From Chrysaora quinquecirrha (lineage: Eukaryota; Cnidaria; Scyphozoa; Semaeostomeae; Pelagiidae): DNA of 64,000 bases. The position numbers and the translations under genes were made by a program. Shown piece after piece: positions 57,550 to 64,000 of the stretch (its first letter is position 1; every line of letters begins with the position of its first letter). The DNA lies in contig JACTAT010000035.1 in the NCBI GenBank assembly GCA_014526335.1, forward strand, positions 4,827,399-4,891,398, in the 5' to 3' direction. The notes beneath the pieces are model-generated. The model did not search any database. It saw only the letters and a list, made by a program, of their open reading frames with translations, and had not been told where the DNA came from.

Positions 57550-58940
57550 CGCTATATCATAAGATACATGGTCTACAATGCTAACAAAAAAATACAAAAT
57601 ATTAAAATTACAAAATAAAGTAAAGTAAAACTAACAGTTAAATTTGTCAATCATCTATAGAAGGTAAAAATTATCATTATTCTAATTCCAGACAAGCTTA
57701 CTTCTCTAAAGCAGTACGTTTGTCGTAAATGTCATGCTGTCATTCATTTTCCATTCAGACCAGTGGATTGGTTCATGTCTGAAGCGAGTACTTAATTTGA
57801 AAGAGTGTTTGTGTGATTTAGTAGGCCTATTTAAACCTACACTTTAAAATTTTATATATCAAAAATGAAACCAATATGTGGAATTAAAAGTTACTTTCAG
57901 ACTGTTTTTGCAAACTTTGACATTGAATCCTGATTTCAAAAGTTTTCAAAGTGTCGTTGGGAAGCTAGAAACTTGATAGATCACCGCCATTTTGACGTTT
58001 CCATAGCAACAATAATATTTGATGGAACCAGTTTTCTGGAGATGTCCCGAATCGTCCAAAATTGACCGAAAGCCTTTGAAACCCTTTCCAAATATGTATT
58101 GGCAATATTTCTTTTACAACAAATTTTATTTCACTGGTATGCCTGTGATATCTAAACAAAGATGGAACCCTTTTATTGCTGAATACATAACCTCTTTGTA
58201 AAAGAAAATCGTGAATGGAGGCTTGGCCTTAAGTTATGTTTTGAAAATTGTCTTGATAAGATTGAACCTTACTTGCATGATACTGTTGCGTCTTTTCTAC
58301 AACAAACCTTGGCGCGGGCCCCTTTTAACTCACTCCAGTTCCCCAATAAATGTCATAACCAACTCATTCTTTACAACGTTTGTTACTAAGTAACTTTTCC
58401 CGCCACAATCAAAAGACTTCCTTCCTCTGCCTCGTTCTGCATCCTGCCTCTAAGCCATTTAACACAAACAGGCAAATAACATTAGCTATTAGCCTGTATC
58501 CTCTGTGGTTTTGTCTGGAGGGATGTGAGGCTAACTGGCCTATTTTGTTCTAACCCAAACCCAGTTATGCTTGTCGAACTATAAAGGCCTATTAACTTGC
58601 TGAAAACAACTGCATTGCGATTACCTCGTCTATCACGATTATCAAGCGCGATTATCACGCGTTTTTGTAGCTACAACATTACTTCGGGATGTCTTACTTG
58701 ATTTGATAAAATAATTTTTGAAACAAAAAGGCTAGCTCCAAACATAGCGCCGCTCTGCTTTATGGAGTTAGGTGTGGGACAAAATTGTTGAACTGCAAGT
58801 TGTGTCATCGAGTGCGGCTTTGTGTCGTCGGCACACTGTTTGTGCCGTCAAAATACGTTTTGTGTCCTTGAGTGTTTTATCGTCGTGTCATTATTTAGTG
58901 AAGCGTTTTTTGTCGTGTCGTTATTTAATTGACACTTGTT
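57136..58940. other. No gene seen
   Basis: AT-rich sequence with a pure T run (about 57508-57545), which could be the tail of an inserted retrocopy or an assembly feature. The expected third Hes exon (helix 2) was looked for here and not found. Confidence 0.4.
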
Positions 58941-58959
58941 TTCGTTGTGTCGTGTTTTT

Positions 58960-59098
58960 TGATTGACATGACTTCTCCTCGTGTCGTAGTTTGATTGACA
59001 TGAGTTCTCCTCGTGTCGTAGTTTGATTGACATGAGTTCTCCTCGTGTCGTAGTTTGATTGACATGAGTTCTCGCCGTGTCGCAGTTTGATTGACAAG
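58960..59098. repeat. 32-bp tandem repeat upstream of the HECT gene
   Basis: Four to five copies of a unit containing GATTGACATGAGTTCTCC and TCGTGTCGTAGTT. It ends about 110 bases before the ATG of the HECT gene and may lie in its 5' UTR or promoter. Confidence 0.9.
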
Positions 59099-59205
59099 GA
59101 AGTGGGTGAAAGACAGCAAATTTTTTTCTGCTCATGTGCTCGTGTGCTACATTTTACTGTTCCTCTCTTTGCCTGGCCTGGCCTGATGACAGTGCGTTAA
59201 AAATC

Positions 59206-62200
59206 ATGGAGGAAAACAAAATGGAAGAAGATACTAGCGAAACTGGAGCAAGTAGCAACATTACGACATTGCTCAGAACAGCAATTAGAAGAATAGAGAG
59301 ATTGGAAGAACGAAATGATATAGCAACAAGAAGGCCACCAATTCCCATGCGCCCTGTTGGGTTGTCAGCAGCAGCTAGGGTTGGTGCGAATGCTACATCT
59401 ACAAGCAGCATGGCCAGCAGGCCTAACCTGCCAACATTTACCAACAGCAACAGATGTTCAACTATTCGTGCTAATCGACCCAGTGACGTGGCTGGTATCA
59501 GCACTTCAACCATGTGTAATGCGACAACTGCAAGTGATTCAATTCTCCACGACTTTCGGTATGTGTCTGGGCCTATTATTTGCATTGCAAATACACAGTG
59601 AATATGTTGCTATTTGCACCCTAATCACTGTCTATACGTGAATCTGAACCTACTTTACAGTACAAGTACGATAGTAATACATTTATACAACACCAAAGAC
59701 AGTATATATAAAAAACGGGTTCTGATAGATGGGTGTCAATACAGCTTTCAGGAACATTTCTGGAGGGGGGAGGGGGTGTATGCTTCAGGAACATTTGTGG
59801 AGGTGAATGTTTTTCATTTAATTGGAAAAGGGGACCAATCATATATCAAATTTTTTCAAGTTTTCAAAGTAAAATAGAGTCAGTTAAAAAATACGGAATA
59901 CATTTTTAGCCCTCCTGTCCCAAACTGTTGCATATAGGCCTTAAAGTGCCAATCATTTTACATTATGGGCTGAGTTGCACAGTTTCACAAAGCCATAAAA
60001 TGGCTTCTGCCCCCTGTCCTTGTTGTCAGATTTGTTCACTAATTGAATTGATTATCAGAAACAAAATTAACCAGAGAATCTTGTATAATTTCAACAAGAA
60101 CTCAAATCCAGCCAGTTTTGGTAGAATTATAAAGCAGTTTAGATAAACATGTACATCATCACATCATTAGAATTTATTATTTCTTTACAAGTTATTGATT
60201 TTGTAATATCTTGTCTTCCTCCAGAAAATCTTTTCCAAGCTTGAATGCAGGGGGATCAAGACCAGCCTTAATGCCCCCAAAGAAGAGACAAAAAAAGAGC
60301 ACATCTTTCTTTGTCCCCAGAGAAACTTGGACACATGATTTCTGCTTGCTATCAAATGTAGATGACAAAAAGTCCCCATCGCATGCTATGCTCAGAACAT
60401 TGAAGGATGCTGGCCTTGGGAGAAAGAGATTGGTATTCCAAAAGTCATCAACACATGCCAAATTCAAGGAAACATTGGAAGAAGCATTTCCTAAACTGAA
60501 AACACAACATGGGGCATTCGAACTTCTGCGTGCAGAAAGAGGTGGGAGTTGCTGCCAATTACATATAATTGAAATGTCATCTTATGGTTATACCATTCCT
60601 CATTTAAGAGAAGTTGTTAATGCAAGCACTCTCATATACATTAGGCCAATGCAAAATAATTTATCATTGTCAAAAGTTGCTGCAGAAATTGACAACTCCA
60701 TTACTTCTGAATGTAGAAACTGCAAGATCCTTATACCACTAGCAGCAATGAAGAAACACCTTGATTCTTGTAAGAAGGAGGAGACATGTGCATTTGGAAA
60801 ATGTACTGTTCCAGTGAGTGATGAATCCAGTGAGGGTTTTGAGGAGCCATTTCTCAAATCAAGTATAGATGATGAAAACAAATCTGATTGGGGTATGGAA
60901 TTACAGAATCTTTTTCCATTATCTCTAAATTCACAAATTCATTCAGCTGTTTCAGGAGCTGCTTCATTTGAGGAGGCCGTCAATAATCTCCTTGATATGC
61001 AAAGTACCCTCCCAGAAGATAAAACATCAAACAGGTCTGAACAGTCACATCAATATATGACAATGACAGGCATGGATATTGCAAGCCTTCTTCATGAATT
61101 TGCACAGAAAAATGCCACCTTGGGAATTGAAGAAATTACCGTCGATCGTGATTCTTATTGGTCGGACGCATTGAAATTTTACAAAAGGAAAATTGGCAAT
61201 CTGGCGTCTTTTGGAATGAGCCTGGAAGTAAGCTTTAAATTGGAAGATGGTCTAGATGGGGGTGCGATGAAGATAGAGTTCTTTGAACTTGTTTTAGCTG
61301 AAGCTAGTAAAAGGTTGTTTGAGGGAAATGTCACTAGACTTGTGCCCATAAAAGATTCTACAAAACTCTTTTTATTCCGACTAGCCGGAATGCTGATGGT
61401 GCACGTTGTATTGCAGCATGGCCCGATTGCAAGCTTTCCAAAGTTAGCTCCCTGTGTTGTTTCTTCAATGCTGGGAGAGAGTATTGATGACATATGCTCC
61501 CTTCTTAGCATACATGATATGCCATTAAATATGGCAACTGAATGTGCTCACGAGTTAATAGAGAAACTGGATGATGCTACCACAAGTACAGAAATTGAAA
61601 ATATCTTAGAGAACAGCAAGAACAGCAATTCATATTGGCAGATAATAAATGCATCACATTGGCCCATTACAGGAAAGATAACAGCAGAAAATAAAGGTCA
61701 TCTTATACAGGAACTCATTTACAATGAGATTGTACGCTCAAGAAATGATGTCATACAGGAAATTAAAGAAGGATTGAATACTCTTGGCTTTTATGATTTC
61801 ATGAGATTGTATCCTGAGAAGTTCAAGGAATTGTTTAAGTTTTCTGATAGCCAATTTGGCATTGAACAATTTAAGGAGCTGTTATCAGAAACAAAAACGA
61901 AAAATTTTTCAGAAAACCAAACTTATGAATGGTTCAAGGAGTATCTCTTGGAAGGAGACAAGGCTCTAGATGAAGAAAGTGATGTGACTATAATCCAGGC
62001 ATTGCTACAGTTTGCAACAGGTTGGAAAACTGCCCCGTGCACTGGCCTGGGCAGCAAAATTAAGGTTGAATTTCTCATTGATGATGACTTGTTCAGATTG
62101 CCCACTGCTTCTGCATGTCTACGAATCTTAAGACTACCAACTGTCCACACAACAAAAAAACAATTTTTTGCTGCCATGAATGTTGCCCTGAAACATGAAA

Positions 62201-62223
62201 GACATGGGTTTGTAAACCCTTAA
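59206..62223 (+). CDS. HECT-domain E3 ubiquitin ligase-like protein, two exons
   Basis: Exon 1 is 59206-59558 (ATG, MEENKMEEDTSETG) with the donor CG|GTATGT. Exon 2 is 60225-62223 with the acceptor CTTCCTCCAG. The phase fits (CG+A = Arg) and the product is 783 aa. Residues about 20-50 form a short helix (LRTAIRRIERLEERND). A basic PPKKRQKKS near 135 looks like a nuclear signal. Cys281, Cys284, His296 and Cys300 (CRNC...H...C) form a small zinc-binding motif of ubiquitin-binding type. From about 430 the protein is HECT-like: SFKLEDGLDGGAMKIEFFEL (N-lobe) and, at the end, LPTASACLRILRLP, where Cys749 is the expected catalytic Cys. HECT ligases take ubiquitin on this Cys and pass it to a substrate. 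Fish and cnidarian relatives are often named 'G2/M phase-specific E3 ligase-like' and occur in many copies, which suggests a transposon gene. The neighbour at 62947 is an integrase. Confidence 0.85.
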
Positions 62224-62642
62224 CAATGAGGTGTGCAATCTTGTTCTTCATACAAATATTTAAAATGTTACTGTTTTGTTCTTACTAATATTTTGTTCTT
62301 ATTACGTAAAGCATTACCAAGAGTTAAAATTTCTTTAATTTTTACAAACTGCAGCTTGGCAATGACAATGATACTCCTGTTTTAAAACTAGAAGATTTGG
62401 TTTGCTATGTTTCATGGCTTTTTCTTTAAATTTTTATCCATTAAAGTTTTGTTGCTCTGTTCTATCGTGTGTATTGCGATTTGTTGATTTATTCCAAATT
62501 GTTTTACCACTATTTTGCTGTAAGTATCCCAATACTGTTTAAACAGGATATATACGCATGCAACAGTTTAATATTAGCATCAAAAGAATTCACAGATTAG
62601 CATGGTTAAGTGTTTCATCTATTATCCATAGACTTAACGGCG

Positions 62643-62835
62643 CAAAGTGCCATTCGTGGCACTTTGCTCAGCAAATTTTTGCTGAGGAATTAGCATTCGT
62701 GGCTGTGAGAAAAAATTTCTATCGTGTTTGATATTTTCGGCCATTCCTGGCATACTTTTCCAGAAATTTTTCTCACAGGCACGAATCTCAAATCTCTCAG
62801 TGCCACGAATGGCATTTTGCTGAGCACTTTCCTCA
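62643..62835. repeat. ~190-bp palindrome between the HECT and integrase genes
   Basis: GTGCCATTCGTGGCAC near 62647 is matched by GTGCCACGAATGGCAT near 62800. GGCTGTGAGAAAAAATTTCT near 62702 is matched by the complement AGAAATTTTTCTCACAGGC near 62762. Two smaller hairpins lie at the left (CAAAGTGCC/GGCACTTTG at 62643-62666, CTCAGC/GCTGAG at 62667-62686). It could be a MITE or a terminator-like structure between two convergent genes. Confidence 0.75.
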
Positions 62836-62946
62836 GCGTGTGCGGCGGGCTTTACATTCTACATTAAGCAAAAAAAACAATGAGTTTTAAGTTTTAAGTT
62901 CTGTCCACATGAATCCAGATTTTCTTATGTGGAAGGTGGTTTATAA

Positions 62947-64000
62947 CTAATCCATATGTACAGCTGCCTTAACGTACTCCTTCACACGGCAAAACAGATC
63001 CATCCCGTAAGATTGGGACACGCTCATTGGGTCTATTTCATCTGTTAGCTGTTCAAATGCATCATCCCGTAAATCAAGGCCGAGATCTGGAATTTGGAGG
63101 CTTTCGTTGCACGGTCCGGTAATACTCTCTGACGGCAAGGGCCCATCCCAGTCAATTCCGAATCCATTAAGATCATGATTAGCTTGCTGACCATCACTGA
63201 TGTTGTATCCATGAAGCCCTTGCACCCATAGCTGCAAGGGTGTGAGGTTTGACTCAGTTCTTATGGGATGGTGTGGTGATGATACCCTTCCAGAAATACA
63301 GACATGTGATAGTTAATTCTTGGCAAATAAACATATTGTAGACTAAATAGATCTACCTCGTCATTTACATCCAAATCACCACGTTCTTCCAAGAAGCTGA
63401 ATATGTAGTGATATAGAAACAGACAACCATGGAATAAATCTCTCCAGAACCGCTCTATTCGTTGGTTGTGACAGCTTTTACCAGATATGTAACTGCCCCT
63501 GGATGGACCTCGCAATGGGTGGCTAAACATGAACCAGGCAACATCCACGTTTTCCACTCCCTGATCCCCTCTTACACGTGAAGGCAGGCCATATGTATTT
63601 ACTGCATCAGTAAATAGATCTAATACCGTTGCTGCTCTGTTGTTTGTCGAACATCTTAGAAACATAACCCTGCGTGAAAACCCATCAATACACCCATGCA
63701 CCACAAACCTCCATCTGATAAGCTTGTGGTTACCATCCAGGTGCCACAAGGAAAGTGTACCTGGAACTGAGTATTTTCTTCGCCTCACTGTGTTTAGCTG
63801 CGTTGTCCTCATGAGCAGACCACCGGGGTCTACCCTCCACATAGAACTTCTTACCCTTTCCCATTGAAGTTTGAAGTTTCTAGCCATCAAGAATCCTTTC
63901 ATCCTCCGTATTCCGCAATTTGGAAAATCTTCAATGACCTTGCGAACCTCGAAATCAAGAACTTCATCTGGTATATCAGAATATTTAAGAACATCATCTG
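62947..64000 (-). CDS. DDE integrase-type transposase, C-terminal part, open at the window edge
   Basis: The frame enters from beyond 64000, passes [20 protein letters not shown], and carries an integrase core: [19 protein letters not shown] (first Asp), [11 protein letters not shown], then [16 protein letters not shown] (second Asp) and [11 protein letters not shown] (Glu). Asp-Asp and Asp-Glu are separated by 56 and 36 residues, the classical D,D(35-36)E spacing. Near 63265 one base is missing: the next frame reads [19 protein letters not shown], the expected continuation, and an acidic tail ends at 62947. This family of integrase-like proteins (resembling what is called IS3EU in animals) is abundant in fish, cnidarians and sponges. 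It lies tail-to-tail with the HECT gene, 0.7 kb away. A complete 5' part should be sought beyond the window. Confidence 0.85.

Noticed and set aside
59154..59585. Minus-strand 143-residue hydrophobic frame
   Set aside because: Shadow of the first exon of the HECT gene, whose plus-strand splice phase is confirmed by exon 2.

Overview
The window is animal nuclear DNA. It carries multi-exon genes with GT/AG introns, metazoan families (Hes-type bHLH, NHERF-type PDZ scaffold, RSRC1, farnesyl diphosphate synthase, TYW2, a probable DNAAF3), very abundant small inverted-repeat transposons, tRNA-derived SINEs and minisatellites. AT-rich intergenic DNA full of MITEs, together with a HECT-domain gene beside a DDE-integrase gene, fits a marine invertebrate such as a cnidarian or sponge. 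The species cannot be fixed from the sequence.

Layout. 0.9-3.8 kb (+): 3' exons of a probable DNAAF3 (dynein-arm assembly). 3.8-9 kb: convergent intergenic space packed with MITEs, plus one possible exon. 9.05-16.6 kb (-): a complete ten-exon farnesyl diphosphate synthase (352 aa), reconstructed exon by exon, with repeats in its introns. 17.7-18.4 kb (+): RSRC1-like SR protein in one exon. 20.2-21.3 kb (+): NHERF-like scaffold with one PDZ domain and an ERM-binding tail that is out of frame by one base. 23.8-25.9 kb (-): two abutting coiled-coil frames. 27.1-30.1 kb (-): TYW2 (wybutosine pathway) with a ~180-bp minisatellite in its intron. 31.8-35.9 kb: foldback-like element with long repeat-bearing arms. 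36.2-37.5 kb (-): ankyrin-repeat protein. 39.1-42.3 kb: hAT transposon with a decayed, intron-containing transposase. 44-50 kb: two short derivatives of that hAT (each with a perfect 8-bp target duplication), more MITEs and weak exon candidates. 55.1-56.2 kb (+): first two exons of a Hes bHLH gene. 59.2-62.2 kb (+): two-exon HECT-type E3 ligase gene. 62.9-64 kb (-): DDE integrase/transposase gene open at the window edge.

Three themes stand out. First, several MITE families are represented by multiple copies, including TA-flanked elements whose termini are alike but whose internal repeated word differs between copies and is homogeneous within each. Second, almost every broken frame, in host and transposon genes alike, is explained by one missing base, which suggests uncorrected deletions in a long-read assembly as well as real decay. 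Third, the convergent HECT and integrase genes may be two genes of one large DNA transposon.
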